A stretch of 62,725 bases of DNA from JBBQKF01 sp038326615 (lineage in GTDB: Bacteria; Bacillota; Clostridia; Saccharofermentanales; UBA5734), in NCBI GenBank assembly GCA_038326615.1, contig JBBQKF010000007.1, forward strand, positions 1-62,725, in the 5' to 3' direction. This document shows positions 33,587 through 42,350 of the stretch, piece after piece; the stretch's first letter is position 1; each line of letters opens with the position of its first letter. The notes beneath the pieces are model-generated. The model was not told where the DNA came from. It did no database searches and was given only the letters and a program-made list of their open reading frames with translations. The translations under genes and the position numbers were made by a program.

Positions 33587-34606
33587 TTATCGATTTGCAT
33601 ATGCATCGGCGTTAAAAACATGATAACGATTTTTACCAGATTTTTTGGCTATATACATCGCAAAATCAGCGTATTCAATAAGTTCGTAAATTTCTTTTGT
33701 ATCGCTCCCAAAAATAGCCATACCGGCACTAATTGAGATTGGGAGGTTGTTTGTATTAATTGTAATAGATTCTGATAGGACAATGTCTTTGATATTATTC
33801 CAGATATTTTCTGTATCTTTACTTGTAACTTCGTCAAGGCCATAAGTGAAAAGGCCAAATTCATCTCCGGCAATTCTTAACTTGATAGTATTTTGAAGAG
33901 TAATACGTCTCAAACGATCCGCGAATTCTACAAGATACTGATCTCCGGCGGCATGCCCGTAATTATCATTAATTGATTTAAAATTATCAATATCCATAAA
34001 TGTGAAAACTCCAAACTTTCCGGGGTTACTTGCAATATAAAATTCAATTTCTGTACGATATTGATATCTACTTACGAGACCTGTAAGTGCATCTTTTACT
34101 AAGCGGTTATTAAGATCCATGTTTAAAGTATTTAATTGCGCATTTGCTTTCTCTAGCATTCTTCTTGTGTTAATAAGATTATTGTTAAGAGATTGTATCA
34201 TTTCGAATTGATATCTTGTAGAGTCATTGTTATAAAATAAATTGTTTTTCGAATATTCTTTGATTGTTTTCATGAAATTGTGAACAATATCCCTAAATGT
34301 ATTTCTAATTATCTCATCAACAAGTGCAGAGCTATCTAAGCCAAAAACAAGTATCTGATTATCTAGAGGCATTGCACAGACATTTACTTTGACATTCTCG
34401 TTCTTCAAAGAAAGAGAAGAATGACATTGTAATAAACCATCATTCGCAATACAATCGCTTAAAGTTACTGACAAGGCGTTAACACAACTTTGCTCAAAAA
34501 TATCATAAATAGAATGACTGTGCATAGACACTATATATGAAGGGTTACTCCACTTAATCTCATTTATTTCACCATTGTTACTTACAAATATCAAAAAATT
34601 TATCAT
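33587..34606 (-). CDS. GGDEF-domain diguanylate cyclase
   Basis: 339 residues. Residues 165-335 are a GGDEF domain (VKDALTGLVSRYQYRTEIEF, FTFMDIDNFKSINDNYGHAA, LRIAGDEFGLF with the signature as AGDEF, SAGMAIFG, YADFAMYIAKKSGKN), so it should make cyclic di-GMP from GTP. No RxxD inhibitory site precedes the signature. Residues 1-120 form a PAS/heme-NO-like sensor of unclear type, followed by a coiled coil (NTRRMLEKANAQLNTLNMD). No membrane segment. It follows the cobalamin-binding protein gene on the same strand, about 190 bp away with a repeat array between, suggesting a sensory pair. Confidence 0.88.
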   Translation of the reverse strand: MINFLIFVSNNGEINEIKWSNPSYIVSMHSHSIYDIFEQSCVNALSVTLSDCIANDGLLQCHSSLSLKNENVKVNVCAMPLDNQILVFGLDSSALVDEIIRNTFRDIVHNFMKTIKEYSKNNLFYNNDSTRYQFEMIQSLNNNLINTRRMLEKANAQLNTLNMDLNNRLVKDALTGLVSRYQYRTEIEFYIASNPGKFGVFTFMDIDNFKSINDNYGHAAGDQYLVEFADRLRRITLQNTIKLRIAGDEFGLFTYGLDEVTSKDTENIWNNIKDIVLSESITINTNNLPISISAGMAIFGSDTKEIYELIEYADFAMYIAKKSGKNRYHVFNADAYANR

Positions 34607-34624
34607 TTGTTAAATTCATCCTCA

Positions 34625-34757
34625 GATTTCTAAGTTCTATTTCTAAGTTCTATTTCTAAGTTCTATTTCTAATGTTTATTTCTAAGTTCTATTTCTAAGT
34701 TCTATTTCTAAGTTTTATTTCTAAGTTTTATTTCTAAGTTTTATTTCTAAGGTTTAT
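34625..34757. repeat. 13-bp tandem array
   Basis: About ten copies of AAGTTCTATTTCT and its TTTTATTTCT variant between the cobalamin-binding gene and the diguanylate cyclase gene. Length changes here would alter the spacing of the two genes but not their frames. Confidence 0.88.
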
Positions 34758-34798
34758 TTCAATTCCAATTCAAAATCAGATAATAATTGCAATGCTGT

Positions 34799-35872
34799 TC
34801 AAAACTGTTTTTTTACAATGTTTTCATTAGCCCATATAACAAAATCTGCAGCATCATTTGCTGAGATATCGACATCCCATTTCTTCCATAACTCATCAGA
34901 TGTTTGAAAGGCTCGTCCTCCAACCGCAATTTTGATGCTTGGATAATTCTCTCGTATCGATTTTACTAGATCATAACACAGAATCAGATGCTGTGGCATA
35001 GTTACTGAAAGTGCTATAAGATCAGGTTTGTTTTCTTCTATTGAATGTAAAAGTGCCGCATTAGGAACCGCCGCACCAAGATAAATGCTGTTCCAGCCAT
35101 TGTATTCAAATAAATCAGACAACATTCTGATTCCCATTTCATGGAGTTCACTTCCAACACAACAAGTAATAATTTTTTTGCCATTTCTTGGCCTGCTAAA
35201 AATAGTCGGATAAAATTGTGAAAGCGCAACTTGGGTAGTGGATGTGCAGTAATGCTCTTTATCAATAGTAATTATATTTTTTTGCCACAAATTACCGACT
35301 TCGTACATGACTTCCTGTAAAATTTCAAGGTAAATGGAATCAAGTGGAATGCCAGAATCAGAAGCATTCTTTATTACAGAAATAGCACCCATAGTATCAT
35401 TTTTCATAAGACGTTCAAGGTATATTTTTCTTAAATCAACAAAATTTCCATTATCGAAACGTACAGATTGTTTAAAATCTTTTGCTTCAGCCTCTGTTGC
35501 CATTATTGCACTACTCAGATGTTTTATTGCTATGTCAAATTCATCTTCAGGCAAAATTTCGGCAAGTGCGACTTTAAGAAGCTCATAATGAGTGATCATT
35601 TGATCTTTAATGCGATCTTTGCTTAAGTCCTTCATAAGATTACACATGAGATGATACAACCAAATTGAATATTCAGTAAAAATTTTATCATCATCAAATT
35701 CGATTGCAATATTTAAATAGCTCATGTTGTATAAAATATCTTCATACATCAAAGATTTTCTTCTGTCATCATAGTCAAGCTTAAGCTGCGGATCAATTTC
35801 AAAATGGCGATTAAAAACTTTCTTAGAAAGAGAAATAACCTTTTCGCTTGTGTTATAAAATAATAAACTCAT
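34799..35872 (-). CDS. Cobalamin-binding sensor with CarH-type Wx9EH motif
   Basis: 357 residues from the ATG at 35872 (ribosome site AAGGAG). Residues 1-150 are an unassigned helical region; 160-240 match the B12-binding four-helix domain; 240-357 the B12-binding Rossmann domain. Key residues: Trp196 then nine residues then Glu206-His207 (WQKNIITIDKEH), the signature of the CarH/LitR photoreceptor light-sensing domain, and CCVGSELHEMG with His244, the ExHxxG lower-ligand motif of the same group. There is no MerR-type DNA-binding domain, so the output is not that of CarH; the neighbour is a diguanylate cyclase. Function as a B12 photoreceptor or a corrinoid sensor is inferred. A corrinoid methyltransferase subunit is the alternative. 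Confidence 0.78.
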   Translation of the reverse strand: MSLLFYNTSEKVISLSKKVFNRHFEIDPQLKLDYDDRRKSLMYEDILYNMSYLNIAIEFDDDKIFTEYSIWLYHLMCNLMKDLSKDRIKDQMITHYELLKVALAEILPEDEFDIAIKHLSSAIMATEAEAKDFKQSVRFDNGNFVDLRKIYLERLMKNDTMGAISVIKNASDSGIPLDSIYLEILQEVMYEVGNLWQKNIITIDKEHYCTSTTQVALSQFYPTIFSRPRNGKKIITCCVGSELHEMGIRMLSDLFEYNGWNSIYLGAAVPNAALLHSIEENKPDLIALSVTMPQHLILCYDLVKSIRENYPSIKIAVGGRAFQTSDELWKKWDVDISANDAADFVIWANENIVKKQF

Positions 35873-35929
35873 AAACCTTCTCCTTACTTTTTTGAATTCT
35901 GGACTCAAAATTATTATTAGATTAATTGA

Positions 35930-36079
35930 TTAGTATCGATAAAAATAATTTCGATATAAGAACAGCAATTCGTATTTGAATTTCGTCAAGCTCTCGCTAT
36001 TTTCTTGCAAATCATGTGGGAGAAAATGTTTTTTGTTTTCATCAATCCATGAGATTTTTGGCTTTAAAATGTAACCCAT
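35930..36079 (-). CDS. Small hypothetical protein coupled to an antitoxin
   Basis: 49 codons, not recognised in any family (MGYILKPKISWIDENKKH, then FLPHDLQE). Its ATG overlaps the stop of the frameshifted antitoxin frame (TAATG at 36077-36081), as in coupled two-gene systems. It could be a small toxin, a truncated one, or nothing. Its own frame is intact. Confidence 0.35.
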   Translation of the reverse strand: MGYILKPKISWIDENKKHFLPHDLQENSESLTKFKYELLFLYRNYFYRY

Positions 36080-36280
36080 TATTCCCAATCCTCATTACCG
36101 TTTGCCAGTCCAAGCAAGCGATCATATTCTTCAGGGGGAAAGGATTACAGCAATTGGTATATTATTTCTAAGAACCACAATCTGTTTTTCGTTTTTTAGG
36201 CGTTCAAATATCTTTGAAGACTGACCTTTATTAAACTGAGTGGTAGATACCAAGTTGTTTAATATATTTTCTTTTGCCAT
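36079..36280 (-). pseudogene. Phd/YefM-like antitoxin broken by a frameshift
   Basis: ATG at 36280 (ribosome site GGAGGT) starts MAKENILNNLVSTTQFNKGQ, continues with IVVLRNNIPIAVILSP and then hits TGA. Ignoring one base in the CCCCC/CTG run near 36130 restores the expected C-terminus EEYDRLLGLANGNEDWE with a stop at 36079. The sequence pattern (rNN.piAVilspeey) is that of Phd/YefM antitoxins. A one-base indel has therefore split it, or a sequencing error did. Confidence 0.65.
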
Positions 36281-36637
36281 AAGGACACCTCCCATGAAAT
36301 GTATATAATATATCATATTATTCGGAAAATTAAAATAAATATTCATTACGATTATACATATTATTTGAAAGTTAAACTTAAGTCTGCACTAAACGCTCTA
36401 AACATTCATAAATTGCATATTGACATTTATCTATATTTGTTTTATTATTAATGACATAGATAAATGTCAATGATATAAAATACTATGAATATAAGATATT
36501 TAATATTAAAACTTTTCTTTTAATATTTTGATGGAATATTAATTAACGAATATTTTTATTGTATGAGTGTATATGTTATTGAAAATTTGAGGTGTAATAG
36601 AAAAAGAAATATTTATCATAAAGTGAGGTGAAAAATA
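36281..36637. other. Regulatory region upstream of arsR
   Basis: About 357 bp without a gene. It holds the arsR promoter and operator at 36419-36471 and an untranslated leader of about 180 bp. Confidence 0.6.
36419..36471 (+). promoter_or_regulatory. arsR promoter overlapped by a 16-bp inverted repeat operator
   Basis: ATTGACATTTATCTAT (36419-36434) is the perfect reverse complement of ATAGATAAATGTCAAT (36456-36471). The left arm contains the -35 box TTGACA (36420-36425); the -10 box TATTAT lies at 36443-36448 with a 17-bp spacer, and the right arm falls on the start point. This is the expected layout for ArsR autorepression. Confidence 0.8.
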
Positions 36638-36946
36638 ATGGAATATGAAAAATTCGCAATAATTTTTAAAGCTCTTTCAGATGAAACGAGATTAAAAATA
36701 TTTGAGATGCTGACTGGTGGAGAACTTTGTGCATGCAAAATACTTGAAAGTTTTAAAATTACCCAACCGACACTCTCTTATCACATGAAAGCTTTATGTA
36801 GTAGCGGGCTGGTTGTTGCTAGACGAGATGGAGCATGGATGCGATATTCGATTAACAAAGCAAAATTCGATGAAATTAAATTGTTAATAGAATCGATTAA
36901 TATTAAGAATGAACAATCAATTGACATTGGAGAATCCTGTAATTAA
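36638..36946 (+). CDS. arsR: ArsR-family metalloregulatory repressor
   Basis: 102 residues with a winged helix (residues 5-85): KALSDETRLKIFEMLTGGEL, then CACKILESF and TQPTLSYHMKALCSSGLV. The Cys-Ala-Cys in ELCACKIL is the As(III)-binding CxC of the ArsR alpha3 helix. It likely represses its own promoter at the 36419-36471 palindrome and is released by arsenite. It heads a cluster with a CoA-disulfide reductase, Acr3 permease, ferredoxin and rhodanese on the same strand. A strong ribosome site (GTGAGGTG) precedes the ATG. Confidence 0.92.
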   Translation: MEYEKFAIIFKALSDETRLKIFEMLTGGELCACKILESFKITQPTLSYHMKALCSSGLVVARRDGAWMRYSINKAKFDEIKLLIESINIKNEQSIDIGESCN

Positions 36947-36985
36947 AACTATTCTGCTTGAAAAATTTTATACAAGGAGGCAAAA

Positions 36986-38671
36986 ATGAGAATATTAATA
37001 ATTGGCGCAGTTGCTGCAGGCACTTCTGCCGGCGCAAAAGCAAGAAGAAACGATGAAGATGCCGAGATTGTAATTTACGAAAAGGACCGGTTTATCTCAT
37101 ATTCAGGGTGTGGAATGCCTTATTATTTGGGTGGGATTATTAATGATGTCGAGGAGTTATCTCCACGCGATCCGGAATTTTTTAAAAGCAAATATAATAT
37201 TGATGTTATGATTTTACATGAAGTGTTGGCAATCGATCTGATTAATAAAAAGCTTAGTGTTAGAAATCTTTCCTCTGGGGATGTTTTTGAAGATTATTTT
37301 GACAAATTAGTTATTTCTACTGGAGCAGTTCCATTTATTCCGAAAATTAAAGGGAACGATAGTAAGAACGTATTTACTTTGCGCAACATAAATGATGTAA
37401 GACGAATTAAGGGCTTCATTGATAAGAATAAACCTGCAAAGGCTGTTATAGCAGGAACGGGGTTTATCGGTCTTGAAGTTTGTGAGAATTTAAAGAAAGT
37501 TGGAATTGAAGTTCTTTTAATTGAAATGAAACCCAAAGTTACACCGAATTTAGATGAGGATATGGCTATTTATGTAAAAGAACATATCGAAAAAAATGGC
37601 GTCAAGGTTTTGACAAATACAATTATTGATGAAATTACAGATAGTGGGGTTTATATTCTGAATAATTCTGTTAAGAAACAAATTAATTCTGAAAAAATCG
37701 AACATTCCGAAAAAACTTTCATAGAAGCAGACATGGTTATCCTGGCTACAGGAATTAAACCGGAGGTAACTTTAGCTAAAAATGCTGGGATTACCCTTGG
37801 GCTTTTGGGGGCAATTAAGGTTAATAACAAAATGCAAACTAATTTTCCTGATGTTTATGCATGTGGAGATTGTATTGAACAGTTTAATCTAGTGACCGGC
37901 AACGCGATTTATGCTCCATTAGGTTCAACAGCAAATAAGACCGGAAGAATTGCTGGAGATTCCTTAACGGGAGGGAATCTTGAATTTAAAGGAATCCTCG
38001 GAACTGCAATTTTTAGGATATTTGATATGACGGTTGCACAAACTGGATTAACAGAAAATGAGGCAAAAAAACTTGAGATTGACATTGCAGTTTGCCATAA
38101 TATAAAACCCGACAAACCCGAATACATGGGTGGTGAAGAAATGGTTATTAAAGCTATAGCTGATAAATCCGATGGGAGACTTTTAGGCGTTCAGATTGTA
38201 GGGTTTGGCGGAACAGATAAACGAATTGATGTTTTTGCAACAGCAATTACCTTTAATGCAAAAGTTTGGGACCTCGCACATCTTGACCTTGCGTATGCAC
38301 CTCCATTTTCTACAACAAAAGACCCGGTCATGTATACAGGAATGATTCTCGAAAATTCAATAAATAATGACAGACCATTAATTACATCAGAAGAACTTGA
38401 TAAACTTATAAAATCAAACGAAAAATATAAATTAATCGATGCACGCGTGCCATCACAGTATGAAAAAAATCATATAGATTCTGCTCAAAATATTCCTCAT
38501 TCGAAAATTCGGGATATGGCTCAAAACCTTGATAAGGAAATTACGACTATTACATACTGTAATAAAGGTGTTACTGGAAATGCTGCTCAAAATATTCTTA
38601 TCAATAAGGGCTTCAAAAAAGTTTTTAACTTATCTGGCGGACACAAACAATTCAAAATCACACCAAGATAG
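36986..38671 (+). CDS. CoA-disulfide reductase-type flavoprotein with C-terminal rhodanese domain
   Basis: 561 residues. Residues 1-445 are an FAD/NAD(P) disulfide oxidoreductase: FAD site IIGAVAAGTSAGAKARR, redox Cys42 in SYSGCGMPYYLGG, NAD site VIAGTGFIGLEVCENL, and FAD site VYACGDCIEQF. Residues 455-561 are a rhodanese with active-site loop YCNKGVTGN. Such CDR-rhodanese fusions reduce CoA disulfide, polysulfide or CoA-persulfide in the cytosol. It lies 39 bp after arsR, ribosome site AAGGAGG. In arsenic islands it may keep thiols reduced under arsenite stress, which is inferred. Confidence 0.93.
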   Translation: MRILIIGAVAAGTSAGAKARRNDEDAEIVIYEKDRFISYSGCGMPYYLGGIINDVEELSPRDPEFFKSKYNIDVMILHEVLAIDLINKKLSVRNLSSGDVFEDYFDKLVISTGAVPFIPKIKGNDSKNVFTLRNINDVRRIKGFIDKNKPAKAVIAGTGFIGLEVCENLKKVGIEVLLIEMKPKVTPNLDEDMAIYVKEHIEKNGVKVLTNTIIDEITDSGVYILNNSVKKQINSEKIEHSEKTFIEADMVILATGIKPEVTLAKNAGITLGLLGAIKVNNKMQTNFPDVYACGDCIEQFNLVTGNAIYAPLGSTANKTGRIAGDSLTGGNLEFKGILGTAIFRIFDMTVAQTGLTENEAKKLEIDIAVCHNIKPDKPEYMGGEEMVIKAIADKSDGRLLGVQIVGFGGTDKRIDVFATAITFNAKVWDLAHLDLAYAPPFSTTKDPVMYTGMILENSINNDRPLITSEELDKLIKSNEKYKLIDARVPSQYEKNHIDSAQNIPHSKIRDMAQNLDKEITTITYCNKGVTGNAAQNILINKGFKKVFNLSGGHKQFKITPR

Positions 38672-38997
38672 TTGAAGATTTCGACGGAATAGTATTAGAA
38701 AAAATTCTAATGATTTTGTAAAATGTTAAAGGTTGAGATTCAAAATTAAGATAATGTAAAGTGAATATATGTTTGTAAGTAAGTGGAAGTATTTTGAAGA
38801 CGATTTTTTTAAAAAGTTGGACATTTGATAGTGCAATTTAGTAATTTGATGTAGGAATAAATATAAAATTGACATTAATATTGAGAAAGATATTGCCATA
38901 AATAAAAGCAGAAATATAAACAGAAATGAAAACGAAACATAAAATTTTAAAAAGGAGTGTGCGAAAAATATTGAAAATTAATCGTGCGAATTGAAAA
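38672..38997. other. Intergenic region before acr3
   Basis: About 326 bp. A strong Shine-Dalgarno (AAAGGAGTG, 38951-38959) precedes a TTG at 38971 that encodes only MKINRAN and stops at 38994, three bases before the acr3 ATG. Nothing else recognised. Confidence 0.5.
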
Positions 38998-40092
38998 ATG
39001 GGAGAAAAAATCATATCAAAGAACAATTCAAAACTCATGGATACACCTTCAACAAAATCATCCGGAATAGGAGGTTTTGAAAAGTTCCTGACTTTCTGGG
39101 TGGTATTATGCATGGGCGCTGGCATACTGATAGGGAAATTTATTCCGCAGGTTCCATCTTTTCTAGGGAAATTTGAATATGCCAATGTTTCGATTCCAGT
39201 TGCTATTCTGATTTGGCTGATGATTTATCCGATGATGATGAAAGTAGACTTTCAAAGTATAAAAAATGTCGGGAAGAATCCTAAAGGTTTGTATGTGACT
39301 TGGATTACCAATTGGCTTATTAAACCATTTACCATGTATGGAATCGCAGTTTTCTTCTTTTATGTTGTTTTCAAATCTTTGATACCTGCAGATTTGGCGA
39401 AAGACTATCTTGCAGGGGCAGTCCTTTTGGGCGCTGCACCATGTACTGCAATGGTTTTTGTCTGGAGTACACTTACTAAAGGAAACCCAGCATATACAGT
39501 AGTTCAGGTTGCGACTAATGATATTATTATTCTGGTTGCATTTACACCTATTGTAGCTTTTCTGCTTGGAATCAGCGGAGTTGTTGTACCTTGGGTAACA
39601 CTAATAATGTCTGTTGTTCTATTTGTAGTAATTCCATTGTCCGGAGGGATTCTTACTAGAGTTTGGGTGACTAAAAAAAGAGGGCTTGTGTATTTTGAAA
39701 AGCAGTTTATTCCAAAATTTAATAATATAACAATCACTGGGCTTTTACTAACGTTAATCATAATATTTTCATTTCAAGGAGATATAATAATTAAAAATCC
39801 ACTTCATATCTTTCTTATTGCGATTCCTTTGACAATACAAACTTTCCTTATTTTCTTTATTGCATATTTTGCATCAAGAGCATTAAAATTGTCACACGAT
39901 ATTGCAGCCCCTGCCGGTATGATTGGCGCTTCAAATTTCTTCGAACTTTCTGTTGCTGTTGCAATATCTCTGTTTGGTGCTTCATCTCCTGTTGCTCTTG
40001 CAACAATTGTAGGCGTTCTTGTTGAAGTTCCAGTAATGCTTATGCTTGTTAGAATTGCTAACAAAACAACGCATTGGTTCCCAGAAAGGTAA
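38998..40092 (+). CDS. acr3: Acr3-type arsenite efflux permease
   Basis: 364 residues with ten membrane helices. The Acr3 signature LLGAAPCTAMVFVWS (Cys near residue 143) is intact, as is the C-terminal GMIGASNFFELSVAVAISLFG. It exports arsenite from the cell. A stop codon (TGA, 38992-38994) in the same frame means the ATG at 38998 is the first usable start; its nearest Shine-Dalgarno is 40 bp upstream, and a seven-codon leader frame lies between, so initiation may be coupled. No ArsC reductase lies in the window, which fits an anaerobe meeting arsenite directly. Confidence 0.94.
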   Translation: MGEKIISKNNSKLMDTPSTKSSGIGGFEKFLTFWVVLCMGAGILIGKFIPQVPSFLGKFEYANVSIPVAILIWLMIYPMMMKVDFQSIKNVGKNPKGLYVTWITNWLIKPFTMYGIAVFFFYVVFKSLIPADLAKDYLAGAVLLGAAPCTAMVFVWSTLTKGNPAYTVVQVATNDIIILVAFTPIVAFLLGISGVVVPWVTLIMSVVLFVVIPLSGGILTRVWVTKKRGLVYFEKQFIPKFNNITITGLLLTLIIIFSFQGDIIIKNPLHIFLIAIPLTIQTFLIFFIAYFASRALKLSHDIAAPAGMIGASNFFELSVAVAISLFGASSPVALATIVGVLVEVPVMLMLVRIANKTTHWFPER

Positions 40093-40100
40093 AGATATTA

Positions 40101-40325
40101 ATGAAAAGAGCTATAATAATTCCAGAAAAATGTATGAATTGCGAAATGTGTCTTGTTGAGACTGATTGTCCGAAAAAGGCGATTATTCGAGAATCGATTG
40201 AAGATAAACCATGGATTGACTTTTATAGATGCAGTGGATGTATGAAGTGCCTAGGGTTTTGTAAAAATGAAGGAATTAGGGAAGTATATCAACCTTGCGA
40301 TGGCAAAGCAAGATCGGGGTGGTAA
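40101..40325 (+). CDS. Ferredoxin-like 2[4Fe-4S] protein
   Basis: 74 residues from the ATG at 40101; an earlier start would overlap the acr3 stop. Two cluster-binding motifs are seen: CMNCEMCLVETDCP and CSGCMKCLGFC, separated by about 20 residues, with a Trp-rich link. It lies eight bases after acr3, so it is co-transcribed. Such small ferredoxin-like proteins accompany acr3 or CDR genes in some anaerobes; an electron-transfer role to the CoA-disulfide reductase is conceivable but inferred. Confidence 0.85.
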   Translation: MKRAIIIPEKCMNCEMCLVETDCPKKAIIRESIEDKPWIDFYRCSGCMKCLGFCKNEGIREVYQPCDGKARSGW

Positions 40326-40674
40326 TAAGTGTAATTAAATCAATAGAGGATTTTTCCATTGCATTTTGCAATGAATAAATCATGGAGGGAATTATAAGGT
40401 TGTTGTTGCCAAATTTATCAATGAAACTGCCTTGGTTTTGATACTGATGTTGAAGCTATTTATCTTAGAGGAGATTTTGCAGTGACTTCTAAGAATGGGT
40501 ATGTAGATGATGTAAAAAACACAAGCTTATCAGAAGGTGAATTTGCAATTATTAATTAGAGTTTGTAACAAAGTTACAGAGCAAAAAATATTTTTATGTT
40601 AATATTCAGCTATCGAATTAAAACTTTGGTAGCTGATTTTATTTATAAATATTTCAGCGGATTGGACGGTTACA
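40326..40674. other. Remnant-bearing intergenic DNA
   Basis: About 350 bp. A stretch ending at 40559 reads DVEAIYLRGDFAVTSKNGY on the plus strand without start codon, the tail of an unrecognised gene. A hairpin TAGCTGA/TCAGCTA-like pair (about 40609 and 40630) could be a terminator. Confidence 0.35.
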
Positions 40675-41139
40675 ATGGGAAATGAACTTAATATAGGTTT
40701 AGCAATATTACCTATAGTGATTATTGTTTTACTATTACTTGTAGTATTTACCAACAAGGGAGGAAGAAAGATGTCAGGAAATAATGAACAGGAAAGATTG
40801 GACCATGCTTTAAATACAGGAAAAGCGGCGGTTTACCACAAGGTATCGCCAAAAGAAGGAAAGGAAATGCTTGATAGTGATAAGAATATACTTCTACTTG
40901 ATGTGAGAACTCCAGAAGAATTCGCTCAAGGCAGAATTAATGGAAGCGTTCTTATGCCGGACTATGATGTTCCACTTCTTGCTCCAGAAAGAATCAAGGA
41001 TAAAGACAAAAAAATTATAGTATATTGCCGTTCTGGTGCAAGAAGTAATGGAGCTGCAAGAAAACTTGTTTCTATGGGCTATACTAATGTTTATGACATG
41101 GGCGGAATTATGTCCTGGTCTTATGGTGTTGTAAAATAA
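40675..41139 (+). CDS. Membrane-anchored rhodanese-domain protein
   Basis: 154 residues. Residues 6-26 form one membrane helix (IGLAILPIVIIVLLLLVVF); residues 55-154 are a rhodanese domain (LLDVRTPEEFAQGRINGSV, active loop YCRSGARSNGA with the catalytic Cys, and C-terminal GGIMSWSYG). It carries sulfane sulfur at the membrane, probably facing the cytosol. It is the last gene of the arsR-CDR-acr3-ferredoxin stretch but is separated by 350 bp and may have its own promoter. Confidence 0.9.
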   Translation: MGNELNIGLAILPIVIIVLLLLVVFTNKGGRKMSGNNEQERLDHALNTGKAAVYHKVSPKEGKEMLDSDKNILLLDVRTPEEFAQGRINGSVLMPDYDVPLLAPERIKDKDKKIIVYCRSGARSNGAARKLVSMGYTNVYDMGGIMSWSYGVVK

Positions 41140-41221
41140 CTTAACTTGGCACATAATTAAAAAGAAATAGCTTATATATAAAAGGAATGAAGTGAGTCAT
41201 AACAATTTCTAAGGAATCATT

Positions 41222-42244
41222 CTAATCTATAATAAATCTTGAAAGAAAATCAATGATCGATGCGGAGTAATCCTTGGTATTATATAAATATGCAGGGATG
41301 GCGGTGTATGCTTTTATTTCAAAGGAGGTTGTAAGATTAGGAAAAAGCCTTAAGCGCTCTGAGATGAAAGCTTTTGCTTTCTCGTCTGCTATTTTATCAA
41401 GAGATTTCTGATAAACAAGATGGACTGGGATTTGTGTTCTTGCAATAAGAGAAGTAAGATTAACAGCAGGAGCAGATCCTGCGGACAACCTAACCGCATA
41501 AGGGATTGTATATTGACCAAGGATTTTACCTAGGAACACCGACTTCCGACACGTTTGCATAATGTAATCATCCGGTGATAGACTTGGAGTATCCAGAATC
41601 AAAGCGCGTATATAACTTTTATCAAACCCGAGCTCAGTAATTGTATTAGGAATATTGCCATTTGGTCTAATAGAATCCGGTAGATTATTCATTGCCAAAA
41701 GGCATGCGCTAACACCACTGCCAAATCCATAAAGTAATACATCTTTAGTAACACTATTTTTGCGTACATAAGAAATAGCGCTAAGAACGTCCGCCCATTC
41801 CACATATCCAAATGTTGATAATGTTCCTTGCGAATTTCCAGAATGTCTTAAGTCAAAAGATAAAACATTGAAACCATTATTTAGAAACAAATCATAAAGT
41901 GATGTTGTATCAACATCAAAAATTAGACGGTTATTGCCTTGATTATGCACAATAATAACTGTGCTAATAGGTTTTTGCTTTGTAGCGAAGAACCAACCGC
42001 TAAGAGAAGTGATTCCGTCAAGAGACTGAAATGAAGTTATTGAATATGCTGGTAAAATATTATTTGCAAAATCCTCCAACGGTTTTGGCTCTCTACGCAT
42101 TAGGATATTAGTGTTTGAAAAAGTATATATACCTATTGTAACAAGCATCAGTGCAATTACTGATATAGGAATTACAATGAATTTGATAACTGGAGAAATA
42201 GCCTTTGTCTTTTTTTTGATTTTATATTCGATTTTTTGTGGCAT
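41222..42244 (-). CDS. Membrane-anchored alpha/beta hydrolase lacking the catalytic His
   Basis: 340 residues. A single N-terminal membrane helix at residues 18-42 is followed by an extracytoplasmic S33/COG1073-like hydrolase domain: VIIVHNQGNNR, FDLRHSGNSQG, nucleophile elbow YGFGSGVSACLL and Asp-bearing LILDTPSLSPDDY. At the place where related proteins have the catalytic His before the last helix, this reads IKAYTAIPAYLYNTKDY without His. That may mean a non-catalytic member or another His in the role. No ribosome site oddity. It diverges from tsaD. Confidence 0.75.
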   Translation of the reverse strand: MPQKIEYKIKKKTKAISPVIKFIVIPISVIALMLVTIGIYTFSNTNILMRREPKPLEDFANNILPAYSITSFQSLDGITSLSGWFFATKQKPISTVIIVHNQGNNRLIFDVDTTSLYDLFLNNGFNVLSFDLRHSGNSQGTLSTFGYVEWADVLSAISYVRKNSVTKDVLLYGFGSGVSACLLAMNNLPDSIRPNGNIPNTITELGFDKSYIRALILDTPSLSPDDYIMQTCRKSVFLGKILGQYTIPYAVRLSAGSAPAVNLTSLIARTQIPVHLVYQKSLDKIADEKAKAFISERLRLFPNLTTSFEIKAYTAIPAYLYNTKDYSASIIDFLSRFIID

Positions 42245-42350
42245 CTGATAACTCCCTGTTAATAAAATTTCAATATTTTATATTATACCATTTTATTTTG
42301 TGTGTGATATGGTAAAATTAACAAGATTACAAATTGAATGGAGAAATCTG

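Noticed and set aside
36281..36346. N-terminal extension of the antitoxin
   Set aside because: The ribosome site GGAGGT lies just before the internal Met at 36280, so the upstream residues are not translated.
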